NCBI RefSeq assembly: GCF_900236475.1
Contig: NZ_LT963352.1
Coordinates: 3,844,001-3,908,000 of the forward strand
Length of the DNA: 64,000 nt
Origin: Streptomyces chartreusis NRRL 3882
Lineage (GTDB): Bacteria > Actinomycetota > Actinomycetes > Streptomycetales > Streptomycetaceae
Direction: 5' to 3'
Shown here: piece after piece, positions 7,764 to 16,321 of the stretch
Layout of the letters: the number at the start of each line of letters is the position of its first letter
How positions within the stretch are numbered: the first letter of the stretch is position 1
Notes under the pieces: model-generated
Databases searched by the model: none
Seen by the model: the letters and a program-made list of their open reading frames with translations, nothing else
Told to the model about the DNA's origin: nothing
Translations under genes and position numbers: made by a program

Positions 7764-9502
7764 TTCTCAGCCCCTTCGGCAGGTACGGGGGTTTCGGTAC
7801 CCGGCTCCTGGTCGGTGTCGGGGGAATCTGCGGGGTCGTCGGGGCCGGGCGCGGGCGGTGTCTCGTCGTAGAGGATCCCGGCGAGTTCGCCGAGCTCCTC
7901 GGGGACCTTGGCGGACTCGCTGCGGCCGAGGCCGGCCATCTCCACGACCGTGACGCCGTCGGCGCCCTTGACCGCGCGCACCCAGACGCGGCGGCGCTGG
8001 ATGAACAGGGAGGCGGCGAGGCCGCCGATGGCCGCGAGGGCCCCGGCGAGGGCCCAGCCGCCGCCGGGTTCCTGGACGACCTGGAAGCCGGCCCACTCCT
8101 TGATGTCCTTGCCGAAGGTGACCGAACCTGCGCCGTTCGGGAGCTTCATGGTCTCGCCGGGCCGCAGCAGCTTCTTGAACAGCTTGCCCTTGGAGTCCTT
8201 GAACTCCTTCATGTTGGTCTTGTCCATCTGGTACACGCTCTGCGGGATGCCGGAGTCGGCCCCCAGGTCGCCGTGGTAGGCGGACAGCGCGAGCACCGGA
8301 TAGTCCAGCGCGGGGAACTGCGACAGCATCGTGCCGCTGGCGGCGCCGCCGAAGGTCGGCACGAAGAACGCGTTGAAGCCGAGCTGTTCCTTCTTGCCCT
8401 CGGGGTTGCGGTAGCCGTCGAGGACCTTGACGACGCCGGAGGAGGTGACGTTGGCGTCGAGCGGCAGCAGCGGCACGGCGTCGTCGTAGACGATGTTGCC
8501 CTTGCCGTCGCGGACGGTGATGACCGGGGCGTAGCCGTGGCTGACGAGGTAGACCTTGGCGTCGCCGATCTCCAGCGGGTGGTTGACCCTGACGGTGGTC
8601 TTCTCGTCCTTGCCGTAGGGGCCGTCGCTGTAGGTGAGGTCGGCCTGGTAGACGCGCGGGGTGCCCTTGTTGGGGCCGTTGCGCTCGTAGGTGCCGGTGA
8701 ACTTCTTCAGGTTGAAGCTGAAGGGCACCAGGTCGTCGGAGGTGAAGAGGCTGCCGGACTTGAAGTCGTCGTACTGGGTGAGGGTGTTGGAGAAGCCGTC
8801 GCCCTCGACGACCAGCTTGTTGCCCTCGGACTTGTACAGCTGGCCCCAGGCGAAGGCGACCAGCATCACGATGAGGGCGATGTGGAAGACGAGGTTGCCC
8901 AGTTCCCGCAGGTAGCCCTTCTCGGCGGCGACGGCGTCACCGGCGAGGTGGGCGCGGAAGCGGCGCTTCTGCAGCAGGGCCAGGGCGGCGCTGTGCACCT
9001 GGTCGGGTTCGGCCGTGGTGCGCCAGCTGGTGTGGGCGGGCAGCCGGGTCAGGCGCCGGGGCGCGCCGGGCGGCCGGCCGCGCAGCTGGCCCACGAACTG
9101 CCAGGTGCGCGGGACGATGCAGCCGATGAGGGAGATGAACAGCAGGATGTAGATCGCGGAGAACCACACCGAGCTGTAGACGTGGAACAGGCCGAGCTTG
9201 TCGTAGACGTCCCCGAGGGTGGGGTTGCCCTTGCGGAAGTCGGCGACCTTCGTCTCGTCCTGGCCGGACTGCGGGATGAGCGAGCCGGGGATCGCGCCGA
9301 GGGAGAGCAGCAGGAGCAGCAGCAGCGCGACCCGCATGGAGGTCAGCTGGCGCCAGAACCAGCGGGCCCAGCCGATGACGCCCAGGGAGGGCAGGTTGGG
9401 CGCGTCCTCCGTGGGGGCGGTGGACAGCTGGGAGCCGGCGTCGCCCAGCTCCTGGTCCTCGGCGGCGGTCGGGGCCGGGTCGGAGGCGGTGGTCTTGCTC
9501 AT
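7760..9502 (-). CDS. resB: Cytochrome c biogenesis protein ResB
   Basis: 580 residues. After a polar N-terminus, the first membrane segments appear near residues 55-75 and 110-135, and a third near 205-225. A large extracytoplasmic domain follows, and a last membrane segment lies around residue 475 (ALAGALAAIGGLAASLFI). This is the ResB/Ccs1 layout, the partner of CcsB in the haem lyase complex. The start lies 3 bases after the ccdA stop and the stop overlaps ccsB, so the genes are co-transcribed. The acidic Pro-rich tail is typical of actinobacterial homologues. Confidence 0.93.
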   Translation of the reverse strand: MSKTTASDPAPTAAEDQELGDAGSQLSTAPTEDAPNLPSLGVIGWARWFWRQLTSMRVALLLLLLLSLGAIPGSLIPQSGQDETKVADFRKGNPTLGDVYDKLGLFHVYSSVWFSAIYILLFISLIGCIVPRTWQFVGQLRGRPPGAPRRLTRLPAHTSWRTTAEPDQVHSAALALLQKRRFRAHLAGDAVAAEKGYLRELGNLVFHIALIVMLVAFAWGQLYKSEGNKLVVEGDGFSNTLTQYDDFKSGSLFTSDDLVPFSFNLKKFTGTYERNGPNKGTPRVYQADLTYSDGPYGKDEKTTVRVNHPLEIGDAKVYLVSHGYAPVITVRDGKGNIVYDDAVPLLPLDANVTSSGVVKVLDGYRNPEGKKEQLGFNAFFVPTFGGAASGTMLSQFPALDYPVLALSAYHGDLGADSGIPQSVYQMDKTNMKEFKDSKGKLFKKLLRPGETMKLPNGAGSVTFGKDIKEWAGFQVVQEPGGGWALAGALAAIGGLAASLFIQRRRVWVRAVKGADGVTVVEMAGLGRSESAKVPEELGELAGILYDETPPAPGPDDPADSPDTDQEPGTETPVPAEGAEK

Positions 9503-9505
9503 CGA

Positions 9506-10276
9506 TCAGATCCCCACAGTGAAGCCGTCGGACCAGACCTGCATCTCCTGCACGATGCGGTCCCAGGCGCCGGTCAGCAGCAGCAGACCGGTCACGATCA
9601 TCATGGTGCCGCCGATCCGCATGACCCAGACGTAGTGGCGCTTGATCCACCCGAAGGCGCCGAGGGCCTTGCGGAAGGCGACCGCGGCGAGCACGAACGG
9701 CACGCCCAGGCCCAGACAGTACGCGATGGTCAGTACCGCCCCGCGACCCGCGCTGCCCTGGTTCAGGGCGAGGGTCTGGACGGCGGCCAGCGTCGGGCCG
9801 ATGCAGGGCGTCCAGCCGATGCCGAACAGCGCGCCGAGCACGGGGGCGCCGACGAGACCGGCCGCGGGCTTCTTGTGGAAGCGGAACTCGCGCTGGGTGA
9901 GCCAGGGCATCATGCCCATGAAGAAGACGCCCATGAGGATCATGAAGACGCCCAGCACCTTGGACAGCACGCCCCGCTGTTCCTGGAGCGTCTGGCCGAA
10001 GTACCCGAAGAAGGCCCCGCCGGAGACGAAGACGGCCGTGAAGCCGAGCACGAACAGCGAGGCCCCGGCGACCATCCGGCCGCGCCGGGCCTCGGCCAGG
10101 TCGGTGCCGCTGACGCCGGTGACGTAGGACAGGTAGCCGGGCACGAGCGGCAGCACGCAGGGCGAGAAGAAGGAGACGAGTCCACCGAGCAGTGCGATGG
10201 GCAGGGCCACCAGCAGGGCGCCGTTGAGCACCGTGCCGTTGGGGTCCGCTACCGCGGCGAGGGTGAGCGCGCTCAC
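9506..10276 (-). CDS. ccdA: Thiol-disulfide transport protein CcdA
   Basis: 256 residues with six hydrophobic segments and the two redox cysteines of the family: SFFSPCVLPLVPGYLSYVTG near residue 40 and GIGWTPCIGPTL in the fourth segment. It passes reducing equivalents from cytoplasmic thioredoxin across the membrane to the TlpA/ResA-type protein encoded just upstream, keeping apocytochrome cysteines reduced. The GTG start follows the upstream stop by 13 bases and resB starts 3 bases after it. Confidence 0.93.
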   Translation of the reverse strand: MSALTLAAVADPNGTVLNGALLVALPIALLGGLVSFFSPCVLPLVPGYLSYVTGVSGTDLAEARRGRMVAGASLFVLGFTAVFVSGGAFFGYFGQTLQEQRGVLSKVLGVFMILMGVFFMGMMPWLTQREFRFHKKPAAGLVGAPVLGALFGIGWTPCIGPTLAAVQTLALNQGSAGRGAVLTIAYCLGLGVPFVLAAVAFRKALGAFGWIKRHYVWVMRIGGTMMIVTGLLLLTGAWDRIVQEMQVWSDGFTVGI

Positions 10277-10289
10277 GTCACTACTCCGC

Positions 10290-10937
10290 TCACTTCTCGG
10301 CGACGACCGGCTTGAGCATCTTCAGCAGCCGTTCCTCACTGAGCGCGGACAGCGAGCGGGCCGCGATCTTCCCGTCCCGGTCGAGGATCAGGGTGGAGGG
10401 GATGGCCTGCGGGTTGAGGGTGCCCTTGTCGAAGCGCAGCAGCAGCTTGCCGGTCGGGTCGTAGAGGCTGGGGTAGGTGATGTCCCAGTCCTTCTCGAAG
10501 GCGAGCGCGGCGCCGGTGGAGGTGTCGCGCGTGTTGATGCCGACGAACTGCACGCCCTTGCCGGCGTACTCCTTGGAGACCTTCGCGAAGTACTTGGCCT
10601 CGGCGCGGCAGGGGTTGCACCAGGACCCCCACACGTTGAGGACGACGACCTTGCCCTTGTAGTCGGCGACGTCGAGGGTCTTGCCGGCGATGGTCTTGCC
10701 GGACAGGTCGGGGGCCGGGGTGCGCTCGCCCTTGGCGACCGTGGCGATGCCGTCGGTGCCGGTGACGAAGTTGGTGTTGCCGCCCCCGCCGGAGGTGCCG
10801 CCCGAGCCGCACGCGGAGACGAGCAGCGCGGCCACGGCGGCACCGGCGGTCAGGGCGGCGCGGCGACGGACCCGGGTCGAGAGGGTCGTGCGGGGCGAGC
10901 GGTTCGAGCGCAGGGGGGCGCGGCTGGCGGCACTCAT
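10290..10937 (-). CDS. TlpA/ResA-type thioredoxin-like lipoprotein
   Basis: 215 residues; first gene of the Ccs operon. A basic N-terminus and hydrophobic stretch end in a lipobox (LLVSACGSG), so it should be anchored on the outer membrane face. The thioredoxin fold carries the active site WCNPC (in GSWCNPCRAEAKYF), a VNTRD segment and the cis-Pro region QAIPSTLI. It is predicted to reduce apocytochrome c cysteines with electrons from CcdA. Confidence 0.92.
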   Translation of the reverse strand: MSAASRAPLRSNRSPRTTLSTRVRRRAALTAGAAVAALLVSACGSGGTSGGGGNTNFVTGTDGIATVAKGERTPAPDLSGKTIAGKTLDVADYKGKVVVLNVWGSWCNPCRAEAKYFAKVSKEYAGKGVQFVGINTRDTSTGAALAFEKDWDITYPSLYDPTGKLLLRFDKGTLNPQAIPSTLILDRDGKIAARSLSALSEERLLKMLKPVVAEK

Positions 10938-11003
10938 GTGAAAAGTTTCGCATGTCCGTTCCGGGGCTCTCGCCCACCCCCCTTGCGGGCGGAAAACCGC
11001 ATT

Positions 11004-12293
11004 TCAGGCAGCGTTCCGGGAGGGTGTGGCGGCACCCTGCGGGGCCTTCTCGACGAACCCCTTCCAGCCACCGGCCGGTTGCTGCCCGACGTCGAGCGTG
11101 CGGAGCTTTTCGAGCACCTCGGGCTTCTGCACGTCCAGCCAGTCGACGAACTGCCGGAAGGAGACGAGACGCACATCCGCGCCCTTCTCCTTCTCGCGCG
11201 CGATGTGCTTGAAGGCCTCCTCCACGGCGTCCATGTAGATGCCGCCGTTCCACTGCTCGAAGTGGTTGCCGATGAAGAGGGGTGCCCGATTAGTCTCGTA
11301 TGCCCGCTTAAATCCCTGGATGTACGCCTGGGCCGACTGCTGCCGCCAGCCCGGGTAGTTGTGCGCCGGGGCCTTCGTGGTGCTGATGGACTGGTTCGCC
11401 AGCATGTTGTAGTCCATGGAGAGGACCTCGAAGCCACGACCGGGGAAAGGTATCTGCTGCAACGGCAGGTCCCAGATCCCCTGCCGCTTCACCGGCCACA
11501 CCTGACGGCCGCCGGGCGAGGAGGCGTCGTAGCGCCAGCCCAGCTCGCGGGCGGTGGGCAGCAGGTTGTCCTGGCCGAGCAGACAGGGCGTACGGCCGCC
11601 GACGAGCTCCTTGTCGTAGTCGAACGGCAGCGACGGCAGGTCCCTCCAGCCGGTGTTGGTGCGCCATTCCTTCACGAAGGACTTCGCCTGGTCGATCTCG
11701 CTGCGCCACTGCCGGGGCGTCCAGTTCTTGACCGAGCCGTAGGCCTCGCCGCAGAAGTGCCCGTTGAAGTGGGTGCCGATCTCGTGGCCCTCCAGCCACG
11801 CCCGGCGGACGTTCTTCAGCGTCTCCTTGACGTGCTCGTCGGTGAGGTAGCCGATGTCGGAGGCGCCGCGCGGGTTGTTCGGCGGGTCGTAGAGGCGCTT
11901 CTTCGACTCGGGCAGCAGGTACAGCCCGGACAGGAAGAAGGTCATGCTCGCGCCGTGCTCCTTGGCGAGGTCCAGGAAACGCGGGAAGAGCCCGTTGCCG
12001 ACCTCGCCGGCGCCGTCCCAGGAGAACACCACGAACTGCGGCGGGGTCTGACCCGGCTCCAGCGGCTCGGGCCTGGCGGGCTGGTGGGGCTGCTTGCCGG
12101 TGTAGGCGGTGGAGCCGTCGCCGATGGGCCGGGCGGTCGGCTTCGGCTTCGACCCGCCCTGTGCGGATTCCCCGGAACCACCGGCATGGCTGGACCCGTC
12201 CGACCCGGTGAGTCCGCCGCACCCGGCGAGCGAGACGGCGGCCGCGGCCCCCGCGCCGATTCCGAGCATTCCCCTGCGGGAGTAAGGGCGCAT
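11004..12293 (-). CDS. Tat-exported lipoprotein, polysaccharide-deacetylase-like
   Basis: 429 residues from ATG 12293 (GGGGAT 4 bases upstream); an in-frame ATG at 12308 is also possible. The signal has a twin arginine (SRRGMLGIG) and a lipobox ending LAGC, indicating a Tat-exported lipoprotein. The mature part resembles carbohydrate esterase 4/NodB-like proteins: FVVFSWDGAG in place of the usual TFDDG, GHEIGTHFNGHFCG with the metal-type H-x3-H arrangement, and late SMDYNM and GNHFEQW motifs. The substrate is probably a cell-wall glycan, but the motif 1 Asp pair is changed (S-W-D-G), so catalysis is uncertain. Confidence 0.75.
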   Translation of the reverse strand: MRPYSRRGMLGIGAGAAAAVSLAGCGGLTGSDGSSHAGGSGESAQGGSKPKPTARPIGDGSTAYTGKQPHQPARPEPLEPGQTPPQFVVFSWDGAGEVGNGLFPRFLDLAKEHGASMTFFLSGLYLLPESKKRLYDPPNNPRGASDIGYLTDEHVKETLKNVRRAWLEGHEIGTHFNGHFCGEAYGSVKNWTPRQWRSEIDQAKSFVKEWRTNTGWRDLPSLPFDYDKELVGGRTPCLLGQDNLLPTARELGWRYDASSPGGRQVWPVKRQGIWDLPLQQIPFPGRGFEVLSMDYNMLANQSISTTKAPAHNYPGWRQQSAQAYIQGFKRAYETNRAPLFIGNHFEQWNGGIYMDAVEEAFKHIAREKEKGADVRLVSFRQFVDWLDVQKPEVLEKLRTLDVGQQPAGGWKGFVEKAPQGAATPSRNAA

Positions 12294-12412
12294 TGCATCC
12301 CCGTTCATCGCGTTCTCTGGTGGTCATCCAGTCAGAGGACGTGATGAACAGGGAGGTTCCGCTGATATTTGCAGATTCCGTAACGAAGCGATCAGAAGCG
12401 AACGGAAAGGGC

Positions 12413-13114
12413 TTACGCGCCGAACGCCTTGTCCTTCCCCTTCGCCGGCTTGGCACCGGCGAGGAGATGCGCCGGGACGAGATCGCGGGCCGGCTCGGTG
12501 TAGCCGACGGAAACGATCCGGTCGCCGCGGTACGTGAAGGTCGTCAGCGAGGCGAGCGTGCACTGCCGCTTGCGCGGGTCGTGCCAGAGCCGCCGCCGCT
12601 CGACGTACGACCGCACGATCCAGATCGGCAGCTGATGGCTGACCACGACGGCCTCGTGCCCCCGGGCCCGGTCCTTCGCCGCGCTCAGCGCGTTCATCAT
12701 CCGCACGACCTGGTCGACGTACGGCTCGCCCCAGGACGGCCGGAACGGGTTGACCAGGTGCTTCCAGTTCCCGGGCTTGCGCAGCGCCCCGTCCCCGACG
12801 CCGAACGTCTTGCCCTGGAAGATGTTCTCGGCCTCGATCAGCCGCTCGTCGGTGGCGAGGTCCAGCCCGTGCGCCTTGGCGATCGGCTCCGCCGTCTCCT
12901 GCGCCCGCTCCAGCGGCGAGGCGACGACGTACGTCACATCGCGCGCCGACAGGTGCTCGGCGACCCGGTCGGCCATGCGGCGGCCCAGCTCGGAGAGGTG
13001 GTAGCCGGGCAGCCGCCCGTAGAGGATGCCGTCCGGGTTGGCGACCTCGCCGTGCCGCATGACGTGGACGACGGTGATGTCGTCGTTCGTCCCCTGGGGC
13101 GTCTCGTTGCTCAT
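12413..13114 (-). CDS. Histidine phosphatase family protein
   Basis: 233 residues of the phosphoglycerate-mutase-like fold. The catalytic RHG is in VVHVMRHGEVANPDG near residue 20, the second arginine region is ASPLERAQETAEPIA, and the second histidine is in AVVVSHQLPIWIV. Its ATG overlaps the hemL stop by 4 bases (ATGA), so it is translated together with hemL. The substrate is unknown. This gene commonly follows hemL in Streptomyces. Confidence 0.9.
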   Translation of the reverse strand: MSNETPQGTNDDITVVHVMRHGEVANPDGILYGRLPGYHLSELGRRMADRVAEHLSARDVTYVVASPLERAQETAEPIAKAHGLDLATDERLIEAENIFQGKTFGVGDGALRKPGNWKHLVNPFRPSWGEPYVDQVVRMMNALSAAKDRARGHEAVVVSHQLPIWIVRSYVERRRLWHDPRKRQCTLASLTTFTYRGDRIVSVGYTEPARDLVPAHLLAGAKPAKGKDKAFGA

Positions 13115-14427
13115 GCCGTGGCCTCCGCGGCAGCTCGGGCCGCCGCCGGGAGGGCGTCGGCGATCCGCTGCACGGCCCGCTCGTCGTGCGCGGTGGAGAC
13201 GAACCAGGACTCGAAGGACGACGGCGGCAGGTAGACGCCGCCTGCGAGCAGCGAGTGGAAGAAGGCGGTGAAGCGGAAGGACTCCTGCGCCTTGGCGTCC
13301 TCGTAGTTCCGCACGGGCCGGTCGGTGAAGAACACGGAGAACATGTTGGAGGCGTTCTGGAGCGTGTGCGCGACACCCTCCTTGGTCAGGGCCTCGGTGA
13401 CGAGCCCCTGGATCTGTGCGGAGACGGCGTCGACCTTGTCGTAGGCGGCGTCGTCGAGGAGGCGCAGCTGGGCGAGACCGGCCGCGGTGGCCACCGGGTT
13501 CCCGGACAGCGTGCCGGCCTGGTACACGGGCCCGGCCGGGGCGAGGTGCGCCATGACGTCCGCGCGCCCGCCGAAGGCCGCTGCGGGGAAGCCGCCGCCC
13601 ATGACCTTGCCGAACGTCATGAGGTCGGGGCGGACCCCGTCGACCCCGAACCACCCGGCCCGGCTGGTCCGGAAGCCGGTCATGACCTCGTCGGAGATGT
13701 AGAGGGCGCCGTTCTCGGCGCAGAGGTCCTTGAGGCCCTGGTTGAAGCCGTCCGCGGGCGGTACGACGCCCATGTTGCCCGGGGAGGCCTCGGTGATCAC
13801 GCAGGCGATCTCGCCGGGGTGGGCCGCGAAGGCGGCGCGTACGGCGTCGAGGTCGTTGTACGGCAGGACGATGGTGTCCCCGGCCTGGGCGCCCGTGACG
13901 CCGGGGGTGTCGGGCAGCGCGAAGGTGGCGACGCCACTGCCCGCCGCGGCGAGCAGCGAGTCGACGTGCCCGTGGTAGCACCCGGCGAACTTGATCACCT
14001 TGCTCCGCCGGGTGAACCCGCGCGCGAGCCGGATCGCGGACATGGTCGCCTCGGTCCCGCTGGACACCAGCCGCACCTGCTCGACCGGCTCCACCCGGGC
14101 GACGATCTCCTCGGCGAGTGCGACCTCGCCCTCACCGGGCGTACCGAAGGACGTACCGCGGGCGACGGCGTCCTGCACGGCGGCGATGACCTCGGGGTGC
14201 GAGTGCCCGAGGATCATGGGCCCCCAGGAGCACACGAGGTCGACGTACTCCCTGCCGTCGGCATCGGTCAGATACGGCCCCTTGCCGGACACCATGAACC
14301 GCGGTGTGCCGCCGACTGCGCGGAAGGCCCGCACCGGCGAGTTCACGCCACCTGGTGTGACGGCCGCCGCACGGTCGAACAGAGCCTGCGAGGCCGGTGC
14401 TTCATACGGATATGCCAGTTCGCTCAT
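13111..14427 (-). CDS. hemL: Glutamate-1-semialdehyde 2,1-aminomutase HemL
   Basis: 438 residues, full length. This PLP enzyme converts glutamate-1-semialdehyde to 5-aminolevulinate, the step after HemA (encoded at 57.3-59.1 kb). Family signatures are AVTPGGVNSPVRAF at the N-terminus, SSGTEATMSAIRLARG, YISDEVMTGFR and the PLP lysine in MTFGKVMGGGFP. The start was set at ATG 14427 because upstream sequence is not conserved-looking. The first gene of a two-gene unit with the histidine phosphatase. Confidence 0.96.
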   Translation of the reverse strand: MSELAYPYEAPASQALFDRAAAVTPGGVNSPVRAFRAVGGTPRFMVSGKGPYLTDADGREYVDLVCSWGPMILGHSHPEVIAAVQDAVARGTSFGTPGEGEVALAEEIVARVEPVEQVRLVSSGTEATMSAIRLARGFTRRSKVIKFAGCYHGHVDSLLAAAGSGVATFALPDTPGVTGAQAGDTIVLPYNDLDAVRAAFAAHPGEIACVITEASPGNMGVVPPADGFNQGLKDLCAENGALYISDEVMTGFRTSRAGWFGVDGVRPDLMTFGKVMGGGFPAAAFGGRADVMAHLAPAGPVYQAGTLSGNPVATAAGLAQLRLLDDAAYDKVDAVSAQIQGLVTEALTKEGVAHTLQNASNMFSVFFTDRPVRNYEDAKAQESFRFTAFFHSLLAGGVYLPPSSFESWFVSTAHDERAVQRIADALPAAARAAAEATA

Positions 14428-14921
14428 GACCTGCGACTTCTCCGACCTTCTCCGACGTCGTCGGGATCCGGGTGTGAGTGACCTGTTCAGGGTAGGACAG
14501 TGCCCTGCGAGCGGTCCCCGAACCTCTGTCGTCTGCGAGACTGGGGCGTGATACACACAGCTCAAACGGCCCAGGGTGGTCGGAGGCTGCGAAGATCCCG
14601 CGGACAGATGTTTCAGCGCACGTTTCGGCGAGCGGCCGCGGGGGAGGTCACTGACACGATGATCGGGTTGCGCGGCGGGGGCGACGCGTCCTAGAAAAGC
14701 AGTCGGGTGGAGATATGCATCGCGGTGGCGGACTGGGCGAGGGGACTGATGACCTGGGTCCTCGACGTGCCCGGCGGGGAAGGCACCGGCGCGAAGCGGA
14801 GGACACGCAGGAAGCACGTCAGACGCAGGGGCTGCCGAGTGAACCGGACCGGCTCGACCGCCGTACTGAACGCCGGATGGACGATCTTCGGACGGGGAGC
14901 AGGAATGGTGGTCGGGTGGGG
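14428..14921. other. Gene-free divergent spacer upstream of hemL and the 14.9-kb gene
   Basis: About 490 bases without a supported gene. Open frames here (for example the one entering the gene at 14922 from 14715) lack family-like sequence and are best read as GC-rich chance. The region must hold the hemL promoter and that of the rightward gene. I see no strong promoter boxes, hairpin or repeat. Confidence 0.5.
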
Positions 14922-15353
14922 GTGACGTACAAGTACTTCGGCGCGCCCGACGGCGCGACCGCGGCCCGCGTCCCGATCTCGATGCGTCCCGAGGAACTCG
15001 GCGGCGACGAGCTCGGTATGAACGGCATGTTCACGAAGATCAAGCCGGAGACCATGGCGGCGATGGTCCTGACGGGCATCGAGGGCGTCCCCCTGCACAA
15101 GGTGCCGCCCCTGGAACTGGTCGTCCTGCACCCCGACTACGCGGTCGTGAAACTCCCGATGACCGTCGTCGACCCCCTGCGGGGCATCGGCGAGGAGGCG
15201 GTGGGCGCGGCGGCCTTCATCTGGTCGACGGTCCCGGACCGGGGCGGACCGCGGGACGCGTTCAACGTGTACCAACTGCTGCACGAGTGGCAGGACTTCA
15301 GCCATCGGCTGCATGAGGCGGGGCATCAGCCGTACTGCCTTGTTTGGCCCTGA
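14922..15353 (+). CDS. Conserved actinobacterial protein of unknown function
   Basis: 143 residues from GTG 14922 (VTYKYFGAPDG). I recognise it as a highly conserved Streptomyces protein encoded divergently from hemL, with the blocks GMNGMFTKIKPETMAAM, LTGIEGVPLHKVPPLEL and LLHEWQDFSHRLHEAGHQPY. It has no signal peptide or membrane segment. The start was chosen by resemblance to relatives; an in-frame ATG at 14877 would add 15 unconserved residues. A UUCG-loop terminator follows. Function is not known to me. Confidence 0.8.
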   Translation: MTYKYFGAPDGATAARVPISMRPEELGGDELGMNGMFTKIKPETMAAMVLTGIEGVPLHKVPPLELVVLHPDYAVVKLPMTVVDPLRGIGEEAVGAAAFIWSTVPDRGGPRDAFNVYQLLHEWQDFSHRLHEAGHQPYCLVWP

Positions 15354-15384
15354 TCGGCTCTGAGCTGGGGTTTCTTGCGGATCG

Positions 15385-15412
15385 GGCGGGGTCTTCGGGC
15401 CTCGCCCTTTTT
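15385..15412 (+). terminator. Intrinsic terminator with TTCG tetraloop and T5 tail
   Basis: A 9-bp stem (GGCGGGGTC / GGCCTCGCC, two G-U pairs) closes a TTCG loop and is followed by CTTTTT. It lies 31 bases past the stop of the 14.9-kb gene. A canonical T tract is unusual in this window. Confidence 0.8.
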
Positions 15413-15437
15413 GGTGCCGGGAGGGGCCGTCAGGCGG

Positions 15438-15490
15438 CCAGGGCACATTGCGGGCACATTGGTTTTGCTGGGGGTGCTGATGTGCCCTGG
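15438..15490. repeat. Inverted and direct repeat cluster beside the Tn3 remnant
   Basis: CCAGGGCACAT at 15438-15448 is mirrored by ATGTGCCCTGG at 15480-15490. GGGCACATTG is also directly repeated at 15441-15450 and 15452-15461. It sits between the core gene's terminator and the transposase remnant, so it could mark the edge of the accessory segment or an integrase-type arm site. No function is established. Confidence 0.4.
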
Positions 15491-15541
15491 GCGGCGGGCG
15501 GGCCGCCGTCGTCTTCCGCCTCGGCTTCCGTTTCCGTTTCC

Positions 15542-16207
15542 GTGAAGGCGTCGTCGATCCACCTGCAACGACTCGCTGGCCTCCTTCCCGAAGTCAGCCG
15601 GCGCTATCGCCTCGGCGGTGTCGAGTCCCAGTTCCGCCACCTGATGCGCGTGGCCGTCTCCGTACGCGAAGGCGCCATCTCCTCCTCCACGCTGCTCAAG
15701 CGGCTGCGCTCCGGTTCGCGGAAGAATGCCACCTACACGGCCTTCCGGGAGGTCGGCCGGGTGATCCGTACGGTGCAGCTGCTGCACCACCTCTCGGATG
15801 CGCCACTGCGCCGGCGGGTGACGGCGGCAACCAACAAGGTGGAGTCGTTCAACCGGTTCTCCCAGTGGATCGGCTTTCGGCAACCGCGGCGTCATCGCCG
15901 ACAACGACCCCATCGAGCAGGAGAAGGCGATGAAGTTCAACGCCCTGCTCACGAACGCGGTGCTCTTCCACAATGCCCTGGACATCGCGGAGATCGCCCG
16001 TCAGCTACTGGAGGAAGGGTGGGGAGATCGCCCCGGAGGACCTGGCCCACATCTCGCCGTACCTGACCGAGCACATCAACCGGTTCGGCGAGTACTCCAC
16101 GCACGAACTCGGCATCCAGCCCGACGCATACGACCCGAAACTCGACGTCGACTTCATCCCGCTGCGAGCAGGATCTGACCGCCGTCGGCCTCGACCAGGC
16201 CGCCTGA
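15542..16207 (+). pseudogene. Tn3-family transposase C-terminal remnant with three frameshifts
   Basis: Reading across frames gives the conserved C-terminal third of a Tn3-family (DDE) transposase. SRKNATYTAFREVGRVIRTV and TNKVESFNRFSQWIG lie in the first frame. GNRGVIADNDPIEQEKAMKF and TNAVLFHNALDIAEIARQLL follow after a +1 shift near 15879. EDLAHISPYLTEHINRFGEY follows after an extra G near 16021, and an EQDLTAVGLDQAA-type tail to TGA 16205-16207 after a third shift near 16167. The N-terminal two thirds, terminal inverted repeats and a resolvase are not seen. It is a dead fragment showing that a transposon once inserted between the hemL neighbourhood and the oxidase gene. Confidence 0.85.
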
Positions 16208-16280
16208 CGGTGACGTGCCTTCAGCGACGCAGGATGCTGACGCCTCCCTGCCCAGGATCGGGGCGTCCTCGCATCCTGAG

Positions 16281-16316
16281 CCTCCGGCGCCCGCCGGCGC
16301 CCGCCGGCGCCGGAGG
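16281..16316 (-). terminator. Hairpin terminator of the multicopper oxidase gene
   Basis: CCTCCGGCGCC (16281-16291) pairs with GGCGCCGGAGG (16306-16316) around a GC-rich 14-base loop. It begins 5 bases beyond the oxidase stop in its direction of transcription. Confidence 0.7.
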
Positions 16317-16321
16317 GTTGG

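Noticed and set aside
8273..12344. Long plus-strand open frames across the cytochrome c maturation genes and the deacetylase
   Set aside because: Antisense to membrane and lipoprotein genes with clear family motifs; composition is shadow-like.
12413..13981. 522-codon minus-strand open frame covering the histidine phosphatase and part of hemL
   Set aside because: Only the last 233 codons (from 13114) have phosphatase motifs; the rest is an out-of-frame reading of hemL.
14715..14921. N-terminal extension of the conserved protein at 14922
   Set aside because: The added residues are Arg/Gly/Glu-rich and unlike the conserved protein; relatives begin at the TYKYFG motif.
16281..16316. GC-rich inverted repeat next to the transposase remnant considered as a transposon end
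   Set aside because: Tn3-family ends are about 38 bp and start with a GGGG run; this is a self-complementary hairpin right after the oxidase stop and is better read as a terminator.
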